DNA from: an uncultured Clostridia bacterium
Lineage (GTDB): Bacteria > Bacillota > Clostridia > Saccharofermentanales > DTU023
NCBI GenBank assembly: GCA_937922005.1
Contig: CAKZWV010000054.1
Location: 1 to 64,000, forward strand
DNA: 64,000 bases
Direction of reading: 5' to 3'
This document shows, one piece after another, positions 50,039-58,567 of this stretch. How positions within the stretch are numbered: the first letter of the stretch is position 1; every line of letters begins with the position of its first letter. Under the pieces are notes generated by a model that worked only from the letters and a program-made list of their open reading frames with translations, searched no databases and was not told the DNA's origin. Both the position numbers and the translations under genes were made by a program.

Positions 50039-51457
50039 ATGACAAATACAGAACTACCAGCAAATCTCTTAGCGGGGGCGGAGGTCGTCCCCCTGGAGGA
50101 GGCGGCCTATCAGGACTTTCTTAAGCGGGTCGACCGGCTTTTTTATCAGCAGGCCCTGGCCTCAGCCGACCACAAGGTCAAGATGGGGGCTAATGCCATC
50201 CGCCTTGGCCTGGTCCACGAAGGCAAAATCTACAACGTAGCCACTTGCGTCCTCTACCGCTATAAGAAAATATTCCAGTCCCTGGAGGTTAACTATGGCC
50301 CCCTTGTTTCCTTGGACGATCTCCAAGACCCCTGGGTTCAGGCCCTAGCCAAGGCCCAAGGCTTGGAAGAACAGCTTGTCCAGCTGGCCCAGAACATACC
50401 TACTTCAGTGCCCCAAGCCGCCAAGCCTTTCCTGCCAGCTGACCTCCTCCAGGCCATATTACTGCCTGTTTGGTTGAAAAAGCTGCAGGAGTATTTGAAG
50501 AAGGAGATGCACAGGGTGATTCACCTGACTGTGGTACCCCTGATTCACCGGACCTACTATGCAGGAACCGAGGCCCAGGGAACCAATCCGGCCCTGACCC
50601 AGGCGGAGCAGGCCCTTCAGGACGCTGGTTTTAGTCGCCTCAACGAGGCCCGGGACGTTGGTTTTAGCCCGGAGGCCCTCGCCAGCCTGCCCCTGACCCA
50701 GATGAGTCTTTATTACGCCAAACGGATTGAGGGGAAGACTTTTGAGGAAAATTGGAAGACCTTGAAATACAAGATGCGGTCCGATTTTAAACGAGGAAAG
50801 AAGTATCACCTCAAAATTCGCTTTTTGACCGCCGACGACCTTGAACTCTACGAGAAGATGCAGGCCCACACAGTGGAGCGTACGGGGGCCAGCGAGTCTA
50901 CCATCGTTCCCCTAACGACGGCCTTTTTTGAGGCCTATGGGCAGGATTGCCTGGTCCCCCTCGTGTATCTTAATGTCGAGGACAGCCTGGCCGGGATTCA
51001 GGCTGACATTGAGGCCATGCAGGCTAAGATTGACGCCTGGAAGGCCAAGGGCGAGCCCCAGAACCGCCGTCGGGCCATGATGGAGGAGGCTGAAGAGATT
51101 ACAAGGGCCCAAGCCCGTCTGGAAGAAGTTAAATCCCTGCGTTCTGAAGCGGATTCCGAAGCAAATATTCCCTTAGCCACCGGCCATTTTATGCGTTCTA
51201 AGACGGATTTTATCTATTTGCAAAGTGCCGCCTACCGGTCGTATTTGCACTTTCAGCCCCTAGCCATCCTCCATGAGACCATGCTCCGGATTGCGGTTGA
51301 ATCGGGCTGTACTTTTTATAATCTCTTTGGAATTCTTTCTCTCGATCCTGATTCCCCAGATCGGGGGGTCCTCGACTTCAAGGAATCTTTCCAAGGGGAT
51401 GTCGAAGAATTGATTGGATCCTACGGAAAAGCCCTGAGTTTTGGCTTTTTACAATAA
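50039..51457 (+). CDS. FemA/FemB/MurM-like aminoacyltransferase
   Basis: Predicted tRNA-dependent ligase that adds amino acids to the peptidoglycan stem peptide, making the interpeptide bridge used for cross-linking and as sortase acceptor. Two GNAT-like halves are seen: N-terminal VLYRYKKIFQSLEVNYGPLV and C-terminal THFMRSK/FIYLQSAAYRSYLHFQPLAILHETML, then NLFGILSLDPDSPDRGVLDFKESF, the diagnostic Fem end motif. Between them a long charged coiled coil (about 310-370) corresponds to the Fem helical arm. ATG is preferred; an in-frame GTG six bases earlier is possible. It precedes a lipid-linked glycosyltransferase and YfhO. Confidence 0.86.
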   Translation: MTNTELPANLLAGAEVVPLEEAAYQDFLKRVDRLFYQQALASADHKVKMGANAIRLGLVHEGKIYNVATCVLYRYKKIFQSLEVNYGPLVSLDDLQDPWVQALAKAQGLEEQLVQLAQNIPTSVPQAAKPFLPADLLQAILLPVWLKKLQEYLKKEMHRVIHLTVVPLIHRTYYAGTEAQGTNPALTQAEQALQDAGFSRLNEARDVGFSPEALASLPLTQMSLYYAKRIEGKTFEENWKTLKYKMRSDFKRGKKYHLKIRFLTADDLELYEKMQAHTVERTGASESTIVPLTTAFFEAYGQDCLVPLVYLNVEDSLAGIQADIEAMQAKIDAWKAKGEPQNRRRAMMEEAEEITRAQARLEEVKSLRSEADSEANIPLATGHFMRSKTDFIYLQSAAYRSYLHFQPLAILHETMLRIAVESGCTFYNLFGILSLDPDSPDRGVLDFKESFQGDVEELIGSYGKALSFGFLQ

Positions 51458-51473
51458 TTATCGTTGAGGTCTT

Positions 51474-52784
51474 ATGTCTTCTTTGTCTCCTTCGTCTCTT
51501 TCGTCCCCTTCGTCTCTTTCATCTCCTTCGTCCCCTTTGTCGGCCACATCGTCGACATTCCTTATACCCCCTAGTTCCCGGCCTTCCAGCTCTGAACTTC
51601 GGCCTGCCCCCGTATTGACCGTCGTCATGCCCTGCTACAACGAAGAGGAGGTTCTCCCCTCCACCAGCGTCACCATGCTAGCCCTTCTAGAAAAATGGGT
51701 AGATGCAGGCCTAATCGATCCGGCAAGCCGCCTTTGTCTCGTGAACGATGGATCCACAGACCGGACCTGGTCTATCATCCAAGACCTAGCCCTCGCCCGA
51801 GGAAGAGGGGAGGCCGCCCCATCAGGCCCAGATCCCACCCAATTAGGCGCAGATCCCGCCCAATCAGGCGCAGATTCCACCGAATCAGGCGCAGATCCCA
51901 CTGGAGGGCGACCTCCTGATTCCGGAGTCTGGGGAATCCAGTTCACCCGGAATTATGGCCACCAGGCCGCTATTTTAGCCGGAATGATGACGGCGAAGCC
52001 CTACAGCGATTGCGTTGTGACCATCGATGCTGACCTCCAGGACGATCCGGAAAAAATAGCCGACATGGTCGAAGCCTATCGAAAGGGAGCAGAAATCGTC
52101 TACGGGGTTCGCCAGGCACGGACTACTGACACCGCCTTCAAACGCTCCACCGCCGAAGCCTACTACAAGATCATGAACCGCCTAGGGGCCCAGCTCATTT
52201 ATAACCATGCTGATTTTCGTCTGATGAGCCAGCGGGCCCTGGAGGGGCTGGAGTATTTTCACGAGGCTCACCTTTTTTTACGGGGGCTGATTCCCCGGCT
52301 AGGCTTGCCCTCCGCCCAAGTTACCTATGATAGGACGGCCCGGACTGCCGGCGAAAGCAAATACACTCTCCCCAAGATGCTCGCTCTGGCCTGGCATGGG
52401 CTTTTGGGCTTTTCGACTGCTATTCCTAAGTTTCTCACAGGAACGGGGATTTTCTTGGCTGGCCTGAGTTTTCTCATCGGCCTCGTGATGGCCCTTGCGC
52501 CCCTTTTTGGCGGTCATCCGGGAGCCCTGGCCTGGTTGACGGTATCCATCTGGTTCCTGGGAGGACTTATTCTCAGCGCCCTTGGCTATATGGCCCTGTT
52601 CCAGGTCGAGATTTTTCAGCAGACCCTGCAACGTCCCCCTTACTTGATCGCTGATATCATAGGCAGGGAGCTCCATCGCCCAGGAAAAAAAGGTGCGCCA
52701 GGAGGAACCCCAGTGCCAGGAGAAACTTGGGCGCCAAGAGAAATCCATCATCCAGGAGGAACTCGTGACCAAGAAAAGTCCTAG
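51474..52784 (+). CDS. Family 2 glycosyltransferase (GtrB/DPM1-like)
   Basis: Transfers sugar from a nucleotide donor to undecaprenyl phosphate. After a Ser/Pro-rich repeat N-terminus comes the GT-A fold: LTVVMPCYNEEEVLP, LCLVNDGSTDRTW, then QFTRNYGHQAAILAGM, VVTIDADLQDDPEKI with the metal-binding DAD, and GESKYTLPKML. Two C-terminal membrane helices match the GtrB type. A repeat-encoded insertion (about 51829-51905, four 21-bp units) sits between the first two catalytic motifs, adding about 30 Gly/Ala/Asp/Pro residues. A polar tail of 30 residues follows. It overlaps the YfhO gene by 20 bases. Confidence 0.88.
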   Translation: MSSLSPSSLSSPSSLSSPSSPLSATSSTFLIPPSSRPSSSELRPAPVLTVVMPCYNEEEVLPSTSVTMLALLEKWVDAGLIDPASRLCLVNDGSTDRTWSIIQDLALARGRGEAAPSGPDPTQLGADPAQSGADSTESGADPTGGRPPDSGVWGIQFTRNYGHQAAILAGMMTAKPYSDCVVTIDADLQDDPEKIADMVEAYRKGAEIVYGVRQARTTDTAFKRSTAEAYYKIMNRLGAQLIYNHADFRLMSQRALEGLEYFHEAHLFLRGLIPRLGLPSAQVTYDRTARTAGESKYTLPKMLALAWHGLLGFSTAIPKFLTGTGIFLAGLSFLIGLVMALAPLFGGHPGALAWLTVSIWFLGGLILSALGYMALFQVEIFQQTLQRPPYLIADIIGRELHRPGKKGAPGGTPVPGETWAPREIHHPGGTRDQEKS

Positions 52785-55700
52785 ACGAACCCAGGTAATC
52801 CCCTGGGTTGGACCCTACCTCCCGCAAAAGGAGCGTAACCAAGCGGCCCCGTGTTGGGCCGCTCTTTTTGCTTGCCTTCTTGCCCTTGCTTGCTTTTTGC
52901 CCACCCTGATTGAGAATCGGGGGCAGTTCTACTTGACCAATGACTTCAACGAGCAGCAAATTCCTTTCAACATATACGTCAATGCCAGTCTCAAGGAGGC
53001 CATCCGAGCGCACTTTTCACCTACAGGCGAGGCCATCCGAGCGCACTTTGCACCCACAGACAAGGCCCAGGAGGACAGCATATCTGCAGGAGGTACCCAG
53101 CAATCCCTTGCCTCGGACTCATTAGCTTCCCAGCCTTCCCCGCCTACTCCATCATCGCCAGCTACCCCGCCCACCTCATCCCCTTCCGCCTCCCTCATCG
53201 GCCGACGAACCGTGGATACCAAGACCTACCTGGCCGAACACCCGCCCCGACCACCCCATCCTGGTGCCCAGTGGGCCTACGACTTTGATCTCGGCTCCCC
53301 CCTGGTGGGACAATTTGCTTTTTATAACCTTGGAAGCCCATTTTTCTGGCTCTACTTCCTTTTTCCACCGGAATCCTTCTACTACCTGAGCGCCATCCTC
53401 CTCATCCTCAAATACTCCCTCGCCGCTTTTTCCGCCTCTCGTTATGCCAGCCTTTTTTTCCGCAAGGGCAAGTGGATTATTCTGACCGGTCTCCTCTACG
53501 CTTTTTCGGCTTTTCAGACGGTTAACCTCGTTTTTAATCATTTTCATGAGGTGGTTGCCCTCTTTCCTTTTTTACTGATTGCCTTAGAAAAGCTCCTCCG
53601 TGAGGGGAAGAGAGTCCAATTTCTTGGGGTAGCCGCCCTGTGCTGTCTTTGTAATTATTTTTTCTTTGTTTCGGAAATCGTTTTCCTGGCCATATACTTC
53701 CTCATTCGTTTTATCTTGCCCAGCTTCCTAGGACCACAGCGGATCAGCCTCAAGACCTATGGGCGGGCTTTCCTGGCTCAGGTCAGGACCATCGCCCTGG
53801 AGGGACTCTTAGGCATCCTCCTTGCTGGTATCCTCCTCGTGCCTGCCTATGCTAATGTCAAGGGCAATCCCCGGGTCAGCGAAGGGGATGAAGTCCCCCT
53901 TGTCTGGGAACGAAGCGACCGCCTTTACATGGCCAAATCCTTTTTCCTCCCGGCTGATACTCCCTGGAGGGAAACCACCTATTACAAATCCTATTGGAAT
54001 TCCATCGCCTATGCTCTGCCCTTTTTTGGGGCCCTAGCCTGGCTGACCTACCTCTTAGCCGGATCTTGGAACTTTTTACGAGGAATATTGGTGGTATCGG
54101 GAGTATTTGCCCTATTTCCTAAGCTAAATGCCCTATTCTACCTGAATCAAGCTTACGATTACCGGCGCTGGTACTTCATGCCTATTCTTTTTGCCAGCCT
54201 GGCGACGGCCGCCCTCATGCGAGGCTTGGAGGCCGGTAGCCTCCGCCTCTGGCCTGCCCCCAAGTCTCGTTCCCGTCAGCTTCCACCAGACCCCCTGCCT
54301 AAGGAATCTGTAACAAATCCTCCCCAAGCTTTTTCACAACATAAGCGCCCAGCCAGGAGGAGAGGGGCCTGGGTCCAATCCCACGCCCTGCTCCTGGCTG
54401 TGGGAATTATGGGCCTCATCCTCTGCGGATACTTTCAGGAAAAGAAGAAATTTATCGATGACATCCCCCGGGAAGACCGGGTTGACCACTATTTTGCTAT
54501 CAATCCTAAGCCTGAAAAGAAGCCTACAGGTACCCGCGAATTAGCCTCCGACAGCCCCAACTCAGGCGCCGAAAGCGCCAGCTACGCTTCGGATCTCCGC
54601 AACCCGGCCTCTGAGGCCTTTGATCCCCAAGATCCCGATCCCAAGGGCCTCTGCCAACTTCGCAACCAGGCTCTCTTTGGCTTTTTTGGGACGCTGTCCC
54701 TCCTTATTGCCCTGCAAGTACTCCATGACCTCCGCCAGCCAGCCCCCACCCCAGTCCAGAAGGGTGCAGGTTCGGCTCATGCCCCCACCCTAGTCCAGAA
54801 GGGGACGGGCTCGGCCCCTGCCCCCACCCCTATTCTCAGCTCTGTCACCGCAACAGGCCTGAGCATAGCCATCATTCTTGGCAACTGGACCTACATCGAT
54901 CGGGCCCATATGGTCTACAACGACGAGCGCAACGGCCCCTTCACCCTGCGAGCCGAAGCTAGCTTCCTTCTCGACCAACTGCCCGCCGACGCCCAAGCCT
55001 ACCGCTTCTATCAGACCTGGCTCCCCCGCAACATCGGCTGCCTCAGCGGCCTCTGCGACCTCCGAGCCTTCACCAGCACCGTCGATGGCCCCCTCTTTGC
55101 CTATCACCGCTACTTCGGCCGCTATCGTACCGTCCACTCCGACTACAAAAACCCCGCCGAGTCCACCCTCCTCGGCGAACGCTTCTACCTGAGCTCCTAC
55201 CCGGCCTACTCCACCCTCCAAGCCCACAAAGACCTTATCCTCCGAGCAGTCCTCCTCTACAATCCGACCACCCCCTGGGATTCCCAACTCACCCTCCTTA
55301 CCAATACTCCCTGGCTCAGTCTTTCTTCCTCTTTTCCGCCTCTTCTCAGCTCAGCCTCGCGGACTCCAGCTAGCACCCCTGCCAGTTCCAGCCCGTTTTC
55401 CCTCGCACAAGCCACATCCAAGGCCATGGAGGAGGAGGTCCACGCTGCCTGTGCGTCAGGCCAATCCGCCATATATCTCTATGAAAGAACCAAAGCCCTT
55501 CCCCTCGGATTCCTCTACCGCAGATACTCCCTTGTTGATGATGTCCAGGACGTCATGATGTTCCACGTGGAACATTTGCCAACGGGTCAGGGAAAATACG
55601 AGGCTTATCGGACTTCCAATAAAGCCTTGTCTTTTCTAGCCTCCTTGCCTATAGCTCAAAAAGACCTAGACCGGGCCGCAGCCTACGGAGAGAGATGCTT

Positions 55701-56349
55701 ACCTACAGATCTTTTGACGCAGCCCGCCGAACCAGACACAATTGTCGATCACGACAACCCTGACGACTCTGCCAGTCCTGCCGAACCCGCCGAACCGTGG
55801 GCTACCTGGGTTGACGAAACGGAGAAGACCAACGAAAATGACAAGGAACAAGAAGTTGACTGGGAGGGCCAGGTAAAAAAGATCCAAGATTTTCTCGTAG
55901 ACCGCCACCTCCAAGATGCCCAAGCCCATAATTGGCGTCGGGACAGTCAGGGCCTGCACTTTACCATTGACGTAGGCAATCGGCCAGGCCTATATTTTCT
56001 GTCCATCCCGGCAAGCAGGGGCTGGCATTGCAAGATCGACGGAGAAGAGGAGGAGATCTTCACCGTGGCTGGTCTTATGGCTGTTGGACTTTCTCCCGGA
56101 TCCCACCAAGTGGACTTCCTTTTTAAGGACCCATTTTTGGCCCTTGGCCTTAAAGTGACTGCCCTCGCCCTCATTCTCACGGCCCTCTATGGGGGCCTGG
56201 TCCTCCTCTTCAAGCGCCCATCCACCCCATCTACTCAATCCACTTCATCCAGCCCATCCAGTCCATCTACCCCCTCCACCCAATTCATTTCATCCAGCCC
56301 ATCTAGTCCATCTACCCCATCCATTCCTTCAAGAAAGGAGCTCTCATGA
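52765..56349 (+). CDS. YfhO-family multispanning membrane protein
   Basis: Large membrane protein of the YfhO family, proposed to act as a GT-C-like glycosyltransferase that uses lipid-linked sugars, often beside GtrB-type genes as here. The 1194-residue product has about 13 membrane helices in two groups and large external loops. A typical early motif is YLTNDFNEQQIPF, with DLGSPLVGQFAFYNLGSPF after it. The start is GTG with CCAGGAGGAACTC before it, inside the end of the glycosyltransferase gene. Pro/Ser/Thr-rich insertions and a Ser/Pro repeat C-terminus are present. A parS site is embedded at 55559. Confidence 0.85.
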   Translation: MTKKSPRRTQVIPWVGPYLPQKERNQAAPCWAALFACLLALACFLPTLIENRGQFYLTNDFNEQQIPFNIYVNASLKEAIRAHFSPTGEAIRAHFAPTDKAQEDSISAGGTQQSLASDSLASQPSPPTPSSPATPPTSSPSASLIGRRTVDTKTYLAEHPPRPPHPGAQWAYDFDLGSPLVGQFAFYNLGSPFFWLYFLFPPESFYYLSAILLILKYSLAAFSASRYASLFFRKGKWIILTGLLYAFSAFQTVNLVFNHFHEVVALFPFLLIALEKLLREGKRVQFLGVAALCCLCNYFFFVSEIVFLAIYFLIRFILPSFLGPQRISLKTYGRAFLAQVRTIALEGLLGILLAGILLVPAYANVKGNPRVSEGDEVPLVWERSDRLYMAKSFFLPADTPWRETTYYKSYWNSIAYALPFFGALAWLTYLLAGSWNFLRGILVVSGVFALFPKLNALFYLNQAYDYRRWYFMPILFASLATAALMRGLEAGSLRLWPAPKSRSRQLPPDPLPKESVTNPPQAFSQHKRPARRRGAWVQSHALLLAVGIMGLILCGYFQEKKKFIDDIPREDRVDHYFAINPKPEKKPTGTRELASDSPNSGAESASYASDLRNPASEAFDPQDPDPKGLCQLRNQALFGFFGTLSLLIALQVLHDLRQPAPTPVQKGAGSAHAPTLVQKGTGSAPAPTPILSSVTATGLSIAIILGNWTYIDRAHMVYNDERNGPFTLRAEASFLLDQLPADAQAYRFYQTWLPRNIGCLSGLCDLRAFTSTVDGPLFAYHRYFGRYRTVHSDYKNPAESTLLGERFYLSSYPAYSTLQAHKDLILRAVLLYNPTTPWDSQLTLLTNTPWLSLSSSFPPLLSSASRTPASTPASSSPFSLAQATSKAMEEEVHAACASGQSAIYLYERTKALPLGFLYRRYSLVDDVQDVMMFHVEHLPTGQGKYEAYRTSNKALSFLASLPIAQKDLDRAAAYGERCLPTDLLTQPAEPDTIVDHDNPDDSASPAEPAEPWATWVDETEKTNENDKEQEVDWEGQVKKIQDFLVDRHLQDAQAHNWRRDSQGLHFTIDVGNRPGLYFLSIPASRGWHCKIDGEEEEIFTVAGLMAVGLSPGSHQVDFLFKDPFLALGLKVTALALILTALYGGLVLLFKRPSTPSTQSTSSSPSSPSTPSTQFISSSPSSPSTPSIPSRKELS
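55559..55574. other. parS site 4, inside the YfhO gene
   Basis: The same perfect palindrome TGTTCCACGTGGAACA as sites 1-3, here encoding part of MMFHVEHL in the YfhO frame. It lies 15 kb from the triplet, in keeping with ParB sites spread around an origin. Confidence 0.9.
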
Positions 56350-57053
56350 ACATCCAATACACTAGCATCGCCCTAGCGGATGCCCTTACCACTGTCTGGT
56401 CCGGTGGAACAACCACTGAACTCTTCCTTTACCCCAAGGGAAAAACCTATAAGGATCGGACCTTTGAAGCTCGGATTTCTTCCGCTACCGTCGACCTTCC
56501 TAAATCCACCTATACTAGTCTTCCCGGGGTTGATCGCTTTTTATCCCCCCTAGAAAATCCCTTTACCCTCAGCCATCCTGGCACCAATCTAAGAACGACA
56601 CATTTGCAGCCCTTTGAAGTCTATGCTTTCTCTGGTGACCTTCCGACTGAATGCGAGGGAACCGGGAGAGACTTCAACCTTATGGTCCGAGGCGGAATGG
56701 CAGGAACCATGGTCCCCATCAGGGAATCTTTCACCCCTAACTGGCCAGGAGGAGCGACCGAACGATTCATATATCTCTACTATGCCGGCCAGTCTGAGAG
56801 AGAGAAAGAGGGGCAAGATAGAGAAGAGGAAAAGGCGAGAGAGGAGAGGGAGAACCTCCAGATCAAGCTCAGCACAGGACAACAACTCGTACTATCCCCC
56901 CAGACCCTCCTCCTTGTGACCCTAGATGCTCCTACGGACACCGCCGCTTCCACAGGTCCCAGCCTTCACCTTGCTAGTAGCTCTGGGCTTCCCCTCCAAG
57001 GAGGCGCCCTCCAAGGAGACACCCTCCTAGGAGGCACCATCTACCGGCCTTAA
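56346..57053 (+). CDS. HutD/Ves-family cupin protein
   Basis: Cupin-fold protein of the HutD family, associated with histidine degradation in some bacteria but of unknown biochemical role. Family features include VWSGGTTTELFLYPKG, FEARISSATVDLPKSTYTSLPGVDRFLSPLE and the DFNLMVRGG segment. A charged insertion (SEREKEGQDREEEKAREERENL) and a Gly/Leu repeat tail depart from the family. The ATGA overlap with the YfhO stop suggests translational coupling, although the two functions have no obvious relation. No hut genes are present. Confidence 0.82.
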   Translation: MNIQYTSIALADALTTVWSGGTTTELFLYPKGKTYKDRTFEARISSATVDLPKSTYTSLPGVDRFLSPLENPFTLSHPGTNLRTTHLQPFEVYAFSGDLPTECEGTGRDFNLMVRGGMAGTMVPIRESFTPNWPGGATERFIYLYYAGQSEREKEGQDREEEKAREERENLQIKLSTGQQLVLSPQTLLLVTLDAPTDTAASTGPSLHLASSSGLPLQGGALQGDTLLGGTIYRP

Positions 57054-57178
57054 CTTTTCCGGGCGGGGCCTTCTACCGGCTTCCAACTCCCTTACCGGGA
57101 GCCAGCGTCAACAAGACCGACACCGCCCCATGCTCGTTCCTCCACCGATCCCCAATTCCCCTTCCGGCCCTTTCTGCC

Positions 57179-57207
57179 TTGCTTTTTAGGCCCTTACCGG
57201 CTAGAAT
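57179..57207 (+). promoter_or_regulatory. Promoter for the two small genes at 57.3-58.0 kb
   Basis: TTGCTT and TAGAAT are separated by 17 bases, about 60 bases before the first start codon. The stretch from 57054 to here is non-coding and holds no other recognisable element. Confidence 0.6.
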
Positions 57208-57269
57208 AGAGAAAGTGGCATGCAAATCAGCCGAACGATTTGCCACTGATAATTGATACGGAGGTAATT

Positions 57270-57680
57270 ATGGCAGACGATTTTAGTATTCTATCGTTAA
57301 GCACTATGTACTCAGGAGACGTTGCCGCAAATATTCAGCAGTTCCTCCAACAACTGCAGAAGGAACGGGCCGTTCTGGTAGCTGAGTCCAACCATGCGCA
57401 ACCCAGCTTCGTGGCAGTTACCCTTACCGAAATGGATAAGTGCTCGAATATTTTGCTGTCCAATGATCCTGAGAAACTTGGCAAATTATGTGTGCACTTG
57501 CTTCACGATTATAGAGCCTACGAGGGAAGTCAGACCCTCGGAGAAAAGATGGAACCCTTTATGGCATCTCAGCAGAACATCGATGATCTCAAGCATATGC
57601 TTACGATGCAAGGATTAGACGACCTGAGTTTAGATTCCGCCATGACTGGGATGGACTTTGATTCTGATAGCATGATGTAA
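57270..57680 (+). CDS. Hypothetical protein, 136 residues
   Basis: Not recognised. A soluble, mostly helical-looking protein beginning MADDFSILSLSTMYSGD and ending in an acidic, Met-rich tail with GMDFDSDSMM. The ATG has GGAGGTAATT before it; a longer frame beginning at an upstream TTG is unlikely. It shares promoter and direction with the next small gene, 11 bases downstream. Clean ribosome-binding sites and normal codon use argue that both are real. Confidence 0.75.
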   Translation: MADDFSILSLSTMYSGDVAANIQQFLQQLQKERAVLVAESNHAQPSFVAVTLTEMDKCSNILLSNDPEKLGKLCVHLLHDYRAYEGSQTLGEKMEPFMASQQNIDDLKHMLTMQGLDDLSLDSAMTGMDFDSDSMM

Positions 57681-57691
57681 GGAGGAAATTC

Positions 57692-57988
57692 ATGGCATTC
57701 GACATTACTCAAGACCTCAACATGGTCACGATACAATTCCTTACGGAAAACCCCCAGGCTTGCGTCCAGCTCATGCATGATAAGGGAACCCTTACAGTCT
57801 ATGACCCCGCAACGGGCCAGGCTGTAGCCCAACTTTTCACCATGGCCTTCTGGGATTATGTTTTTTCTCTGTACAGCAGTGGAAAAGCTAATGAAGTTGG
57901 TGAAATTTGCTATAAATATATGCCCGGAATGACGGGCCTTGAGGCGGCGAAGCAGATCTATGCGATCCGCAACCCCGGGCAACAGTAA
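57692..57988 (+). CDS. Hypothetical protein, 98 residues
   Basis: Not recognised. Starts MAFDITQDLNMVTIQFLTENPQ and has no signal or membrane helix. GGAGGAAATTC precedes the ATG. It contains one Cys in CVQLMH and one in ICYKYMPG. It is probably cotranscribed with the 136-residue protein, and the transcript would run into the structured segment that follows. Confidence 0.75.
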   Translation: MAFDITQDLNMVTIQFLTENPQACVQLMHDKGTLTVYDPATGQAVAQLFTMAFWDYVFSLYSSGKANEVGEICYKYMPGMTGLEAAKQIYAIRNPGQQ

Positions 57989-58252
57989 AGCCAGCATAAT
58001 TAACACGCAAGGAGAAGGCGCAAGCCTTCGGGTCTAAACGAAGTTGTAAGAAGGTACCGCTAATACCATCTTTGAAGAAAGTAGGCCCCTTTCTAAAAAA
58101 CAGTAAGTGATGTTCGGTCGCTTACTACCTATATTCTCTGCGGCATACCGTTACCCTGCCAGGCAGGACAACGGCATCCGGAGCCAGAGCCTCTAGGTCC
58201 CAACTTCACCAATACAAAAACCCTGTTTCCACCGTAGCAGGGCTTTTTTTTG
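57989..58252 (+). ncRNA. Candidate structured RNA or 3' untranslated element
   Basis: Five successive hairpins can be drawn. They are GAAGGC-GCAA-GCCTTC with a GNRA loop (58014-58029); AAGAAGGTA/TACCATCTT (58048-58072); AGAAAG/CTTTCT (58076-58094); AGTAAGTGA/TCGCTTACT (58102-58126); and a two-part CCGTT..CCTGCC/GGCAGG..AACGG (58148-58174). A terminator ends the segment. The first hairpin competes with CTTCG/CGAAG (58026-58043), suggesting alternative folding. I could not match it to tmRNA, RNase P, SRP, 6S or a known riboswitch. It could be an independent RNA or the tail of the small-gene transcript. Confidence 0.5.
58215..58252 (+). terminator. Rho-independent terminator
   Basis: CCCTG and CAGGG form a short stem, flanked by five As before and eight Ts after. 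Confidence 0.75.
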
Positions 58253-58322
58253 CCCAAAAAACTCCGCCCCTCCTGGAAGGCTGTCCCCTGTTGCCATATT
58301 TCCTTCCAGGGCTCCTGTCCTG

Positions 58323-58361
58323 TTATCCACAGTAGCTATGCACCATTCACCCCTATCCACA
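58323..58361 (+). other. Two canonical-type DnaA boxes
   Basis: A perfect TTATCCACA (58323-58331) and CTATCCACA (58353-58361), 30 bases apart in the same orientation, lie in a C-rich non-coding stretch between a terminator and a promoter. They are the only perfect-type boxes I noticed in the intergenic DNA. Whether the divergent DnaA here still binds them is unknown. Confidence 0.5.
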
Positions 58362-58417
58362 ACATCCTATCCTCAGCCCCCCACCCTCAACAAATTCTCC
58401 TGTTTCGGCCTCCTTTT

Positions 58418-58446
58418 TTGTCTTCCTTCCCCATCTATGCTATACT
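58418..58446 (+). promoter_or_regulatory. Promoter of the helix-turn-helix gene
   Basis: TTGTCT and TATACT are separated by 17 bases, about 120 bases before the HTH gene. The two DnaA-box-like sites lie 57-95 bases upstream of the -35, so DnaA-type regulation is conceivable. Confidence 0.6.
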
Positions 58447-58567
58447 GAACTCTAAGAATCGTTCAAAATTAAACTAACCCTAATATGACATGAGCGAACT
58501 AACGACACTAACGAATAAACAAGCAAGGGTAGGTAGGATAAACAAATCGAACAGGGGGGCCAGATTT

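Noticed and set aside
58048..58072. T-box antiterminator (GGTACCGC resembles part of the T-box consensus)
   Set aside because: The full AGGGTGGNACCGCG element, stem I features and a downstream aminoacyl or amino-acid gene are all absent; the element follows rather than precedes genes.
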